From assembly GCF_000512585.2 (NCBI RefSeq), contig NC_089241.1, positions 4,606,001 to 4,670,000 of the forward strand: 64,000 bases of DNA, given 5' to 3'. A program made the position numbers and the translations under genes. Under the pieces are notes generated by a model, which had not been told where the DNA came from, made no database searches, and saw only the letters and a program-made list of their open reading frames with translations. Source of the DNA: Kwoniella bestiolae CBS 10118. Taxonomy: Eukaryota; Basidiomycota; Tremellomycetes; Tremellales; Cryptococcaceae. How positions within the stretch are numbered: the stretch's first letter is position 1; every line of letters begins with the position of its first letter. Of this stretch, positions 1 to 12,544 are shown one piece after another.

Positions 1-2511
1 TTCAAGCCTGATGGGCCGACAGCAGAGGCGACCACCGCTGCTGGAATTACACCGATGAGTCGTGTGCAGAGTCGACGAACGAGGGGCTATCGTAAGAGTG
101 ACGGAATCGTCAGTCGATAGATCGAACTTTTGCCTGGAGAGAAACTTACTGAGGTCTTCCAATTGATGAATCCCTCGGATACCACTTGACCGGCCAAGGT
201 AGCGGTTATAGATGCACTTTGACCTGCCTGTGAACATTAACGAATTGGAGTCAGCAACTGTTATGCCTACATCGCTAAAACATTTTTCTGGGTTGAAGAC
301 AGAGTGTTGATGGCGGTCATAACTCACACAAAGTAAAGCCAAGGCGAATATGATAGCAGCAGCTGTGCGAAATCACCACAAATCAGCTATCTCGTGCAAG
401 ATCAAACGATCTATGCATTCAGCCAACTCACCATGACCTATATAACTCTTGATCAGAGCGAACGCCCCGAACAGGTCCGCATCATCCGCGCTCGCATCAT
501 TGTTCCCATAGTAGAACGCCGCTCCTGCGAGGGTAAGGATGGAAGAATTGATAGTTAGAGCGAAACCGAGGAGTGATAAAGCCGTGTCGATCTGTCGAAT
601 CAAGTAGATACGAATTAGCCTTTCATTCAAGCTTCACAGAAAGCATCGATAGCGATAGAAGATTTGTTGGAATATATTGATTGATTGGACACTGGATGAA
701 TAGGTCTCGAATGCTGGATATGTCCAAAACAGAACCCACCGTAGAATGCAACAGGTGCACATCAACCCATTTGATCCTATCAAACTTCCTCACACTCGTC
801 TCATACTCCTTCATTCTCTGTAGATAATCAATCTCATCCTGATCTTTTTCATCGTACTCGAGAGGTATGGGTATATCTTTGCCTACACCATGTACCGATG
901 GAGTAGAGGTAGGCTGTATGATCGAGTTTGACCTAGAAGACGAACCGACAGGTGCATCTGGCGATACCTCAGCTTGAGACTGCGTGGTAGGCAAGTCCGA
1001 ATCGTTTCTCTTGGGATGAGGTCTTCTCCTCCTGAATGGATTCAAGGGGGGCATACGAGCGGATAGTGTTTTCTTGATAGGAAGTGGGGTAGGCTCGATA
1101 GGTAACATGTTTAGACGATCGACAGAGGCGAGCGAGGACCCAAGGAATAACGCGTGGGGCATGACGGTAGCTGCGACAAACATTGCAAGATGAATAACCT
1201 TGACATGAGGGATGGAAATAGCAACTTTGTTTCGGTAGGAGGACTCACCTCCTATGATACCGACACCGATATACAGAGCACCAGGTTTGACCAGAGTCTG
1301 CTCTCAACCATAATCAGACGCACACTTTTAGTGGGTCAAACGCCAATGGCAACTTACCTTTGAGGGTACCAATCCCAAGAAGACGTCTTTCCACACCGGA
1401 CTTGTCAATTTCAACAGAATCATAAAACTGACAAATACCGCCAAAACCTGTAATGTCATATGTTGAACATATCAGCATTTCATCCTACTCCTGTCGGATG
1501 ATCCGTGTTTATCTATCCACGGAAACCCTCTTTCCAGATCGTTCCATGTGATCGTAGTCGAGGAAGATGACTTACCAGAGACACAATGACAATCTCAAAA
1601 AACAACATCCCCTGTCTACCCGAATTGGACCGGAAGAAAACCAAGACGATCATTACGTCCACAGCAGTGATGAGCACTCCAGCGAAGAGCGGGAGTTTAG
1701 GGAAGAGCCTATACGAGATACAAAATCAGCAAGGTACTTATGAATGATGTCAAAACAAGAGCGTCTTATTTGCATAGACAAACCGAACCCCCAGTTCATC
1801 CATAGTTCAGGGCACAAGTATACACTCACAGATGCAAAGCAATAGCACTCCCCAGCAACTCTGCCAGATCCGTCCCGATGATAGCAATCTCCGCGAGGGC
1901 ATATAAAGTATACAGTGCGATTTTGAGGGGTATGCGATATTTAGGGGATTTGGCCTGAAGGCGAATGAAGAGGAGACGTGTTTGTTGAGGAAGGGAGGTG
2001 GAGGTGATAGCTCCTAGGCGGACGGAGAGGAGCTGGAGGACTGGTCGGCGAACGCGTCAGCACTGAGACATACGAGAGGAGCGGAGCGTAGGGATTGTAT
2101 GGAAAGGTAGATCAGTTGAAGCCACTGATTACCTGATCTCATTGTCGAGTAAAGCAAGTACTCACCTACAGCTGCCAACCCAGCAAGTAAAACGATAAAC
2201 AACAACTTGTACCCATACGTCGCGCCTGCTTCCAGGTCTGTCGCCCAATTACCAGGATCGATATATGCTACGCTGGATACCAAACCTGGTCCGACGAAGT
2301 GCATATGTCTGTGAGAGAGGTCAGTACGTACAGATAAAGGAACACATCGCTGGTGAAGGAAGGTATAGTACGCCTTCTCCAAGCGATGTAGTGGAAGAGT
2401 GAGATCACACTCACCTCCAAACCAGATCTCTACATCTCTTCCATGTCAATTTCTCTTCTTTCTTACTACTGTTCGACCCATGCCTATTGAACATCGAAGA
2501 TCCCAACATCC
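1..2511 (-). CDS. Nramp-family divalent metal transporter (Smf-like), 3' end beyond window
   Basis: Predicted proton-coupled Mn/Fe transporter of the SMF/Nramp family, an integral membrane protein. The first exon starts at the ATG at 2511. The second carries the Nramp signature GPGLVSSVAYIDPGNWATD (TM1 with the metal-binding D-P-G-N). A later exon near 1830-2080 reads EIAIIGTDLAELLGSAIAL, and the exon ending near 620 contains GATVMPHALFLGSSLASVDR (TM6 metal-binding M-P-H). A long hydrophilic, proline- and serine-rich loop follows, then further TM segments. The frame is still open at base 1 (ends IGVIPAAVVASAVGPSG), so the C-terminus lies outside the window. At least six introns separate the exons. 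Family assignment is secure. Which Smf paralogue (plasma membrane, Golgi or vacuole) cannot be told from sequence alone. The divergent side is an 885-bp intergenic region shared with the 3' end of PPS1. Confidence 0.92.
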
Positions 2512-3396
2512 TGGATAGTCACTGTCTTATACCTCCACCCAAAGCTCTTATTTGGTCGTCCGCAGGGAATGCGCTACCTGTGTTGTAGGTAGGTCTATCG
2601 ATGATGTGTTAATGGATGAAGTATATGTATATGAGTAAATGGTGTAGGTGGATATACGATGCCAAGGCCAAGTAGAGTAAGACGTATCCGAGAATAAATT
2701 AAAAACAAAATCGAATCGAATTGAACCCAAATCAATGTCACCGCGTACTATCTATCTGTGTCTTGTGCAAGTTACTGGTCAATGAGACCCCGACTGTTGT
2801 CGAGTGGTATGATGATACTGTCGAGTGTATGATTAAAGTGGATGAGTATTCGATCGCAGTCACAGTCCATAACAGGCAGTATCGTAATAACCACAACAAC
2901 AACATCAACATCGCACGACTCTCCTACTCGTATGGTACTCATGTACGTAATTTACAGGGTTCCTGGCATTCCCGATCCCATAAGAGCAGTGATAGTGGCA
3001 CCATCATCCCTCAGCTGCTGTCAACTACTCGTATGCATATCATCATCTCAAATATAAATACACCTATACAAGCTCAGTCATACTGTCAAGTCAACGATCA
3101 AAATAAATACAAATACAACCTCATTGAAGAGTTATAAAACAACCTAGATTTTAATTTCAATTTATATAGACACTTTTTAGTGGAAATAGCACAACGCGAC
3201 GAAAAACGAAAATACCCATCCATCCAGCCAGAAACACAACGTGGAGGAAATGCTACTATACAATACGATGGCCTTTTGAATCAAGTTGTCCCTTCTTGAC
3301 CTCCCATCTCCCATCTCCCTTGAGGATGTTCGAGGAGAGGTATCCTAATTACACAAAAACCTCCTATTCAGGCAATACTACGTCCAAACCCAGGCA
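2512..3396. other. intergenic: transporter 5' region and PPS1 3' region
   Basis: No convincing coding frame. It should contain the promoter and 5' leader of the transporter and the 3' UTR of PPS1. AT-rich stretches lie near 2690-2720 and 3100-3190. Short open frames here lack intron-exon logic and have low-complexity composition. Confidence 0.6.
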
Positions 3397-6300
3397 TCAG
3401 CTCATACCCTCATCCGACTACTTCTCGTACTCATTGAGAATACGGAATGACCCAAACCAAACTCACCAAATCCCTACAGAAACTAGGCCAAGAATACATG
3501 ACCCTCCTTCTTCCTCCTTCCCTCTTCGCCCCTTCATTATAAAGGAACGAATCTCCATTATCAATGATAAGCCTGATCGCTTCGGGGTCTCGTACGCCCA
3601 TAGACTTGACTTCTTGGATCTTACGTTGGAGAAGTTCCTCTTCTTGTCGAGCAAGTTCCACTTCCCATCCGAATAGCTCGTGGAAGAATCGGAGGTTGGG
3701 TTGGATCAGGACTATAGGTCGAGCGAGACGAGTCAATTCGTGCTCTCCAGTGAAAGTGCGATGGGACACAGAAGCTCAAATGTAATTCATTGCTCGAAAA
3801 GGAATGTACGACTCACCGTTCAACCTCCTAGCCCTGCACATCATATACGCATCCATCAATCCCATTCTCTCAAATTGCATCATATACGCAATAACGATAC
3901 TTGCACTTCGACTGACGCCAACTCGCTACATGATCCCAAAAATATCATCAGCTCATCACCCCACTTGATGTAGTAGAAGTACAAAGAAGAGACACTCACA
4001 CAATGCACAAGTACCACTCCACCCTCCCTCCGAGCAGCCTCGATCCACGCGCAAGCTCTAGCAATGACAGGTCGGAGTGGGTCATTCCCATCGTCCCGTA
4101 CGTCCGTGAGATCGAGTCTAGCGCAATAAAACGATTCAGCCCAATACTACTACTCATGAACTATGCCTTCTGCGTCGTGTTCGGCCTTGAGAAAGATGTT
4201 GCACCCAAGTCAAACTCACACACTGATCTTCCCCTCTTTAGCCGCCTGAGCCAAAGTATTCCCCTCGCCGATCCCATGATGCGGATCCATCATCTCATTA
4301 GGGTTGATCAAACTCTCTCCAACAGATACCACATGGGTGATACCCAGCGCATGGAGCATCGCGGCGTTGCCTGCGTGTTCACTGACGACACAAGAATGTT
4401 AGCAAACGATCTATTCCCCCGCAGAACCTTTATTTCCCATTTCTAGACCTTCATCTCCCCGTCAATCCACATCATTCAAGTTCCGACATCAAGTTTCTCG
4501 ATTGAATTGTCTACGTTCAAAGGATCAAACCACCAAACACCGGACCTCCCGGACCTATCTAGGCCTACACCACCCCTCGACCACGTCAAGCTGCAAAATC
4601 CAGGATTCGGCGTCACACTCACAGATTACCCAAATACAAAAACGGCAAAATCCTACTCGGGAACCCATCGAACCTCCTATCTTCAAACCAAACTTTCATC
4701 TCCTCCTGCCTCTGAACCTCTAATGGTCGATGAGATCTGTCCAGCAAGTCCCGGGCCACATCCATAGTGGCGACAGCGGGGGCGGGGGCGGTATTATCTT
4801 TCTGAGGCAAAGCAGAAGCAGATGTAGGGGTAGGAGGAGCCGAGCTCGAGCTTGAGGTGAAAGGTAATCCCAAAGACCAAGATTTCCATCTTGGGGAACT
4901 CGTGTTTGTATTCGCGTTCGAGCTGGAGTTGGAGTCACCGGAAGCAGTGGGACCACTCCTGATAGGTGTCATGCGTACATCCTGAGGCATCGAGGTATTA
5001 ACAATCTTCAATGCCTTTGATCGTCTGTCGTTACTAAGTCGCTGATCGATCTTCTTCAATAATGGTCGGTCAGAGGGATAGAGAAAGAAACTTCTCTTGG
5101 CTGTATTTTGCAAGTGGAGGAATGCCTCGGGAAGCGAACAAGAGAGTGAAGACATGATATAACTTAGAACGAGGATGGATGACTCGGTATACCCATCTTG
5201 ACAATGTACCAGCACCTTCCGTTTCCGTCCTTCGTTCGAGGGATTATGTCCGACAGAAGTCGAAGAAGCCGTTTTGCCTTCAACCAGTTTCCTCAGGAAA
5301 TATACCAGCTCGACTACCCGATCCGTCATATAATTGAGATTCCTAGTTTGTCCAGTGATAGTTCTGCAGGATCCCGAACATTCCAAAGAAACGTATTCGT
5401 GGTCCATCGTCGTACCCGGTGCCCCCAGGGAGAGCGGTAGTGGCGAGGCGTCTCTTTTAGTTTCTGAGATAGGTGTATTGGGCATAGACGGTCCGGGAGA
5501 TAACAAGTTACGTAGAGCGATCGTAGCGGGTGAGGCTACCCACGATGAGCTTGAGGGTGGACTGACTTCCTGGGGTTGATGTCGCTTATCTATGTCTAGT
5601 AAGTGTTGGTGTGCCGTGGCCAAGTGGGCGGTTGATGGCATTTCGGCGCATTCGGATGCCTAATTATGCAAAAATAACCGTCAGTCAACTGTTGCTCGCT
5701 GTTTGGAGACTATCCAGGACCTCACTCACCCTCACGCAAAGATCGAAAGGGACAGTGGCACCCGCCCCATCATCCGCTCCTCCTGGCACATCACAATCGT
5801 TCCCTACCCAGAACCCTTCGACAACTTCCGAACCCCGAGTCATCGCTCTTGATTCTTTGGCTTCTCGTTCGAAAAGGTCAGTTTGGAACGCTTCCGCGCA
5901 GGCGTTTCCTTTGGAATCGATGTTGACTAGGTGAGGGTGACTTCGCTCGATTTTGGAGAATGGTTCTGGGCAAGTATCGTTCCATCAGCTGACGGACATT
6001 GGTACGAAACATCTTTGTTCGAGAGAAAATGGCATATTGGAGGGTAATGCAGAGCGGAAACTTACCAACGACAACCCATACGCCATATTTGACAGGTTCA
6101 GTCGATCCCTCACCTTCATTCCGTCCTTTGACATGTTGATAAAACTCTTGCATTCGAATCTCCCACAAATCCTGTTGAGCTTTTGCAATTCTACACCGAA
6201 ATCAGCTCAGATGTCCGATCACAAACTGAAGCATGACACGAAGCGAATAACAAGATATCGCGAAGTCACGACGATTGTGAGCTGTCGAAATATAAAGTTC

Positions 6301-7915
6301 ACTTACTGCTCAGCAACTTCCAAGATCCCATGCCCAACCCCATTCTTAGAGTACAGCACAACATCCGACACGGTCGAATACTTGATCTGCTGTATATTCA
6401 AATTCCTCAAATTGATTTGATTGGGTAATCTCGCATTCCGGAATTTCGCCTTGACCTTCGTTTCTTTCCGATTCTTCTGATTGTGATTTTGATGTTTAGG
6501 TAGGTCGAAGCAATCGGTAACGTGCAACGCATTGAACAGTATACAAGTCGGTCCCTGATCCTCTTCATCTGTGAAACCATCTTCCGAAGACTCATCATCA
6601 TCCTCGGAGCCAGACGCAGAGGTAGATTCTTCTATAAGTGGATTTCCAATCTTGTCGACCCCGACACAAGGTAGGGGATGATGAGGTTCATCCACTCCCT
6701 TTGCATGAGCTACGGGGGAGATCCGTTTGGAATCGCACGGGTGCATCGCCACGTCCACTTGCATCTCCTCGTCTTCGTCCTCATGATCATGTGATATTGC
6801 CTCCTCTTCAATGATGGGTTTATCGAATTGCGGAGAGAGTTCACCGATAGATGGTGAAGTCCCCTCGGTCGTTCCTGTAGAATGGTACGATTCGCTGGAA
6901 GTAGACATCGTTTCGGATCGTTCCCTCGGAGGGGGCATGGCATAGGCAGGCTGTTGGGTCGTACGGTCCGTATCGGTTCTTTGGGGCTGGGGTCTTGATG
7001 GGTGAGAACGGGTAGGTTCGTCGAGTGGATGAGGAGGACAGAAGAGGAGGCACAAGCCTCGGTAAGGAGGTGGTTCGAATGGTGGACTGTGGCTGTATGG
7101 GCAAGAAGATACGATATATCAGCTGGTATCTTAGATGAAGGGTTCATGCCAGGTCCAGCTAAAGACTGACCCAAAGAAAGCAGCCATATCTCGTCCCTTT
7201 TGCCCATCATCACTGATCCCGTGTAGCCAGGGGAACATGACTGAACTTGGTGTATCTATCATCGAGTGTCTCTCGACAAGTTGTGATAGCTATGGCCAGA
7301 AATCTGATTAGCGGCGTACTTCATCCAACATCATCCGATTAGAAGAGTACAGTCTGTGTGTAATCAGGATCCGATGTGAATGATTGAACCCACCTCATCA
7401 GCACTGATCAACCTCACCCCATCCCTGACCTCCGTCCTGTCCTCCTCATAACCCCACTTCGGCATCCCCCAGACGAACGGCCGTCCTTCCTCCGGTGGAG
7501 TCGGCAGATGAACCGCAACCTCCTGGTTGGGGGAATGTATAGTCTCCCCCAGCATGACCGTATGCGGATCCGAATCACCCTCAGCCTCAATTTCCTGCCC
7601 CTGATCGACGACCATCTTATCCTCCTCACTGGTCGTCGGCGAAGGAGAAGGATCATGATCCCATTCAGCCTTGAGGGTTGTATCCTTGATATCCCTCTTC
7701 CTGCCTTCTCGCTCTTCGCGTTTGTTCACACCCAGCACCGCTTCTGAGCTGCGGGCTCGTTCCATCGCTGCCGGTAGGAGGTGGGTGGGAGTGACCGGAG
7801 TGGGAGGGGCTGACAGAGGGGTGGTAGGTCTAGGAGTGGTGGAGCGGGAACGGACCATCGAGTAGTGGGCGACTGGCTGGGGGTGATGGGGCGGTAAAGG
7901 GAGTACGAGGGACAT
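3397..7915 (-). CDS. PPS1: Pps1-type dual-specificity protein phosphatase
   Basis: Multi-exon dual-specificity phosphatase matching fungal Pps1. The ATG at 7915 opens a Pro/Ser-rich N-terminus. The next exon carries SSVMFPWLHGISDDGQKG (about 7190-7290), typical of Pps1 N-terminal domains. An acidic region follows, then an exon with EGFWVGNDCDVPG. The exon at 4619-5641 contains HCQDGYTESS, the first phosphatase-like loop, which lacks the usual Arg. The C-terminal catalytic domain starts FPSRILPFLYLGNL. Its active-site loop is split by an intron at about 3960-4005 and reads HCRVGVSRSA, so the CX5R motif is complete. After a further intron the text resumes as VLIQPNLRFFHELFGWE. The last short exon is my inference (donor GTGAGT at about 3446, acceptor at about 3417, stop at 3397). 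Without it the stop is at 3431. In yeast Pps1 acts in S-phase control; the role here is inferred from homology. Confidence 0.9.
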
Positions 7916-10152
7916 GGTGTATGAATGATGATCAAAGGATGAGTTGGTCGCGTGATGTGATGTGATGAGATAAGATATCGTCTAACCAGATTAAAATCAG
8001 ATTGATAAACGATTATACCTGTATTCGCAACGACAGGATGCTCACCAAGTTTGTCTCTCCTTCATCTATCGTATCTTTGTTTCCCCAGTATCAAACTGAA
8101 CGAATGAATAGATGTAAAAAGTCTTCTAACACCGGTTGTCTGATTAAGCAGGTGATTGAGGATATATGCAACTACAACTACCCGTAGGGGAAAGTAAGAG
8201 TATGATTGATAGTACGACGTCTTGTTCGATACGATGAGGTAGGTAAGGGATGAGGGGGGAATGATGACGAGAGTTTCTGGAGGTTTGCTTGTACGTTATA
8301 CCAGGTGTTTCGTTCTACAGCGTATGGGTATATCGTCCGTCACCACAACGTATGGGTAAGTCGAGGTTGCAGAAATCCGAAATGGCTATATCGGATGAAT
8401 AGATATGATGTTGATACGATGTTGATACGATGTTGATTTTGAATAACGATGATACGGTATGACGATTGGATTGGCCCACTTTTATATTTCTAATCTTATC
8501 CTATCCTATTCTGAATGGGGCACTAAACCATCCAATTCAGTGATTCGCTTTGGTAGATGGGTGGTTATTATGGTAGAGTGTGGATGATCCCATTCCCTTG
8601 ACTAGCTTGTTGAAATGGACCTAATGGCGAATGGGAATGAATAGATCGAGAGTATCTCGGAAGGAATGAAGAATGTGATATGTGATATATGTGATATGCG
8701 TGGTGTGCGAGTCGAGAGGTTACTCTTATACCGTAAAGTATAACGATATAACGACGAGAGAATGACGATCTACGGTCATTTGGTAATGTGGGTCTGGGGT
8801 CCAGTCTCGGTCTCCGTCTCGGCAGCAGATCAGTCATGTACTGTACCCTTGAGGATGAATGTTGACTTGAATACCTTGATAGCGATGGTCGTAGTTGACA
8901 GTGATACACCAATGCTACCTGTACTCTCGAGTGCTAGATTAATGATAGGAGATGGGGTTGAATGTATATATACGGGGTCATAGGGTCATGAGACCAAATG
9001 AGATGATAACATGGTTAAGTTACTGGTCTTTGTGTGTATCAAATCAGAACCCTGAATTCCTGAATGACTGATGAATGGGAAATCACCCCCTATTTACCCC
9101 ACAGATCATACATTGATTGACATGCATTTAGCGTCCTTTGACCACGCATCGACCTCTCCTCCACCATAACACCATCACACCGTATCATCATCGTCCATTG
9201 ACTCATGACTCTCATATACTCGCTACATTGATATGATCCCTATCCGGTGCAACTCACCAATAACCAAATCATAGTCATATGACCTATCTCTTGATCACCA
9301 TCGCAGCTCAGACGCAGACCGTGCTAGTCCTCGCATCGCAAGGAACCGCACATACCCATACGAGCTAGATGGTGACATGCTGGCTGGGGAAAACCAGAGA
9401 CTTGAACAAACATGTCGTTCCTTGGAATCTCTTGTAAACCCTGAAAAGCGGGGAGAACGGAGTACAGGACAGTAGTCGGAGATTTACAGAGATGAGATGC
9501 GGAGTATGAATGTGGGAAAAGGAAAAGGGTAAAACCCTGTGTGGCGATCAGTCACTGAAATTAGAGTACGGCGTCATCTCCGGTATTAGACTTGGACACC
9601 GGTTCACTCCTTCAAGACGAGTGATGCTAAGAACAATGAATCTCTTGCTCTCAAATATCCCTGCTTGCAAGAATATCATCAAGGCTCAAAGATACCATGA
9701 CGACACGTACAGAAGACCCGATAAGACCGTCAGGTTACGAGCAAGAGTATCGCATGATCCCTAATGTCCCCGCTCGAGTATCCTTTCAATCTCGATGTCC
9801 ACTCTTGACTCGACTCGCCACGAGCACAGAATCCAGATTCAGCCTCTGCACCGCTTTCGGTCGATAAACACTATAATCTCATGTCGAATTTAGTCATCTC
9901 AAATCCTCGTCGGTCCTCGGGACTTACTCGGTTCGAAGCAAGCGAAGTCAGATAATGATGTAACACTCAAGGGGTCTAGACAGAAGGGACGATCAGAAGC
10001 CTTGATCCTTTCATCAAGGACGGCAGTCCATGATGCTTAACCAGACCAGAGGAAGGCATATATAAGCACCACAGTCAAATTTATGACGGCTTGCCTTATT
10101 GATCGCCACTCACCAACACAGATCATTTGCGTTTCTACGCACGCACTACAAC
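7916..10152. other. long intergenic region upstream of PPS1
   Basis: About 2.2 kb without a supportable gene. It holds the PPS1 promoter side, an 11-nt tandem repeat (8407-8437), a run of TGTGATAT-like repeats (8670-8700) and one copy of the 9-mer GTACTGTAC (8838-8846). Short frames present are not protein-like. Confidence 0.55.
8407..8437. repeat. 11-nt tandem repeat, about 2.8 copies
   Basis: The unit gatgttgatac is repeated perfectly two times plus nine bases of a third copy. It lies in the intergenic region upstream of PPS1. No function is evident. Confidence 0.8.
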
Positions 10153-10728
10153 ATGTCAGAGAAACAGGGCAACACAAACACAAACACAGACAGACTCACC
10201 ATCTGAGTGGAGCCCACCGATACCGCCGAATCTCATGGGATACAGTTCGACCATATTGGGAACTACTGGAGGCCCGATGCCGGTAAGTGGTGCATCTAAA
10301 GATCAAGCAACGCTCCTCCCCCCGAACCGCCTTTCACCCGTATGGACATCACACTGGCCAAAGGAGAACGCTATCCTCCGGCCCTCGCTTTCGAGGATCA
10401 TCTTTCCCAAAAAAAGTACACCTTCTGGCTCAGCAGAGAGGAAAAATTCGTACGAGAGGGGGAGGTCGCAGCTTACGCAGAGCGCGGCACTGGCCCAGAC
10501 AAGCGCGCATGAGACCCTGTACTGTTGTCCAGGACCGAACCAACCCTTACCACCGGATTATATCGCGCCACCATACTCGAATACATGCCATCTGAAGCGG
10601 GCACTAGCGCCGGCGGAACGGCGGCGAGGACTGGGACTACCATCTCAGCGAGGGATCCAGAAAAAAACCGGTTAACAGTCTTCCCCTTGGTCAAACTCGC
10701 CACTCGCTTGACGAGATCGTCCATATAG
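10153..10728 (+). pseudogene. degraded frame with three internal stops, unrecognised
   Basis: From the ATG at 10153 one frame runs 191 codons to TAG at 10726 but is broken by TGA (10204), TAA (10297) and TGA (10510). Between stops the text looks protein-like, for example YTFWLSREEKFVREGEVAAY and LTVFPLVKLATRLTRS. A good TATA box (TATATAAG, 10059-10066) sits about 90 bp upstream. All three stops could derive from CGA or CAA by a C-to-T change. Caution: this GC-rich stretch is open in another frame as well (10127-10675), so the choice of frame rests on composition only. I recognise no domain. It could instead be chance open sequence. Confidence 0.35.
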
Positions 10729-11227
10729 AGGGGCGAGTAATATGATGGATCAGTAGATAGGTGATGTCGGAGGCGGCAGATTCTCACGTACCCTTTCCCC
10801 ATTGTTGATAATGCATGTTTGCCATCTCCGAGCAAGGTCACTCACTAAGCTGACCGGCCCCAGGGGTGCTCTGTCAATTGACAGGATCAATTTTCTCTGC
10901 TAATCTTCTTTGCCAAGTCCCATATTACTAGGTCACGATGATCATGAAAATCCCGTGTGTCTTATGAGTCGCTCACCTTGCTCCATTTCAGCCTTCGTTC
11001 AGACATCACTCCCCGGATTCACTCAAGCCAAAGTACCGCTCACAATCTGGTGGTCCGTTAGGTAATGCACTGACACATCGTTTTCATTCCAATCATTGTA
11101 AGTGTCTCGCTCAGAATAAAAATAGAAAGTGTATGAATAGATATGACATCCTCAATTCCTCTGCGCATACGATCATATCTGTTGTTATAAAAAACAAGAT
11201 CGATCGCGCTCATACATCCCAGTCCAA
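10729..11227. other. intergenic, nothing recognised
   Basis: No coding frame, RNA or repeat that I can support. Confidence 0.5.
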
Positions 11228-11578
11228 TCAGGTTTGCGAGGTCGTCTCAGACAGTAGTCGGAAATGGAAAAGACCCAAGGGCTTTGAGGGCTCCTGAGTG
11301 GTTAATACTAAAGACTCGGATTTCGAAGACCTCATTTCCAATATCACACTTGCCGCTCTTTGTTTGCCCTGAGATATATTGGTAATGTAAGTTTTGCCGA
11401 TTGTGCGGGTTCCGTACGGCGGAAGCTTGAATGGCTTCTCGCTGAAGGGTGGATATCGGTGGACGTTACTTGAGGAACGTGTTCTTATTTGCCCCTCTGT
11501 ATCAACATATTTGTCATCAGGATTTTCGCTCTTGATAATAGTGGGCTTAATGGACACCATGTCGTCTCTTGCAGACAT
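11228..11578 (-). CDS. small hypothetical protein, tandem paralogue of 12236-12544
   Basis: A 116-residue single-exon frame. I chose the ATG at 11578 (protein begins MSARDDMVSIKPT). There is no signal peptide, membrane segment or known domain that I recognise. The protein shares an ordered set of residues with its neighbour: DTEG near the middle, a beta-like stretch with spaced I/T residues, an A...M segment, then S-x-x-L-T-...-K-P-x-G-x-x-x-F-x-L-L at the C-terminus. The conserved order with little nucleotide identity argues that both are coding and diverged by duplication. The pattern of an alternating hydrophilic/hydrophobic beta-rich small domain is an inference. An extra upstream exon cannot be excluded. 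Confidence 0.5.
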   Translation of the reverse strand: MSARDDMVSIKPTIIKSENPDDKYVDTEGQIRTRSSSNVHRYPPFSEKPFKLPPYGTRTIGKTYITNISQGKQRAASVILEMRSSKSESLVLTTQEPSKPLGLFHFRLLSETTSQT

Positions 11579-12235
11579 CTTCAATAACGCCAATAACGCC
11601 TATGAAGATCAGGGTCGCACCCTATCAATATCAAAGTCACGGTGTAAGCGTTGGAAGAAGACCACTTACTGGATGAGAAATATATTCTAAAACTTATCCA
11701 AGTAAATAATAAGATTGTAACGGTTGTTGTCAGGTCGCAGAACATACCATGTTCTCAAATCTCCTTATGTGGATTTCCATTGCCACTCTGGCCTTCGTAT
11801 CCTGGACTGAGGCCAGAGAGCCTGGACCTCACGCGAAGGAAGAGTTTTGCTAATGATCGAGTCGAACAGCACAGCATTGGTCGGACTTGCATTTTGAAGC
11901 AGAAAGGACATGAGCGCACACTCGGGTTCGTAAAGTGCAGATCTTCACTCTGGCAAACAAACGATTCACGGAACGTCCGTAAGCAGATGATACGCTCTGG
12001 CCAAAACGTACAATAAATCTGCAGTCTGCTGGATCCGGAGTCTGTCTGCTTATACACTGGTGATAACATGGCGATATTGTGATGCTTACTCCGACAGTCT
12101 CGATTAGATAACATGTATGCACAATTCCAGCGCGAGTTTGTCAAGACACTACGTGCACGGCATCTACCAATTCGTTCCAATCAGCAGGACATCCCAGAGG
12201 ACTTGTCCAGGTCCGAACAGGTTTTTCATGCTGTT
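11579..12235. other. intergenic between tandem small paralogues
   Basis: About 650 bp containing the promoter of the 11.2-kb gene and the 3' region of the 12.2-kb gene. No other feature is supportable. Confidence 0.45.
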
Positions 12236-12544
12236 TCAGCCAAGCAGCTTGAAAACGCAGTATCCCCGGGGCTTTTGGGAGTCTTCAGAGGTCAATCGCA
12301 TGGCGGCCTCTGTAGTAGGTCCCCCAGAGACGGTGACCTCCTTGTGGGTGGAGTTGGATATATTGTTGATGTTCATTCCCGCCACAGTGATTGTGGTCCA
12401 CTGTGAGATAGGGACTCGATCATTGGTAAATTCTTCTCTTCCCGGACTGGAAGGTGGGCATAAGTGTCCCTCCGTATCAAGATACCACCCCTGAGGGATC
12501 AAACTCCTGTTAACTGTGACTTGCACGGATACCGTTTCAGCCAT
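12236..12544 (-). CDS. small hypothetical protein, tandem paralogue of 11228-11578
   Basis: A 102-residue frame from the ATG at 12544 (MAETVSVQVTVNRS). Landmarks shared with the downstream paralogue are LDTEG at about residue 22, an ITVAGMNI-NISN segment corresponding to IGKTYITNIS, a T-T-E-A-A-M segment, and a C-terminal K-P-R-G-Y-C-V-F-K-L-L corresponding to K-P-L-G-L-F-H-F-R-L-L. Function unknown. It has no transmembrane segment or signal peptide. Both copies are on the minus strand about 0.65 kb apart, the usual geometry of a recent tandem duplication. Confidence 0.5.
   Translation of the reverse strand: MAETVSVQVTVNRSLIPQGWYLDTEGHLCPPSSPGREEFTNDRVPISQWTTITVAGMNINNISNSTHKEVTVSGGPTTEAAMRLTSEDSQKPRGYCVFKLLG

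Noticed and set aside
2721..3137. Plus-strand open frame in the gap between transporter and PPS1
   Set aside because: Low-complexity His/Asn/Ser text in an AT-rich leader region, with no family features or splice context.
10127..10675. Continuous 182-codon plus-strand frame overlapping the 10.2-kb relic
   Set aside because: Composition (Pro/Ser/Arg/Thr-rich, few hydrophobic cores) looks like the shifted frame of a GC-rich region. Kept only as an alternative.
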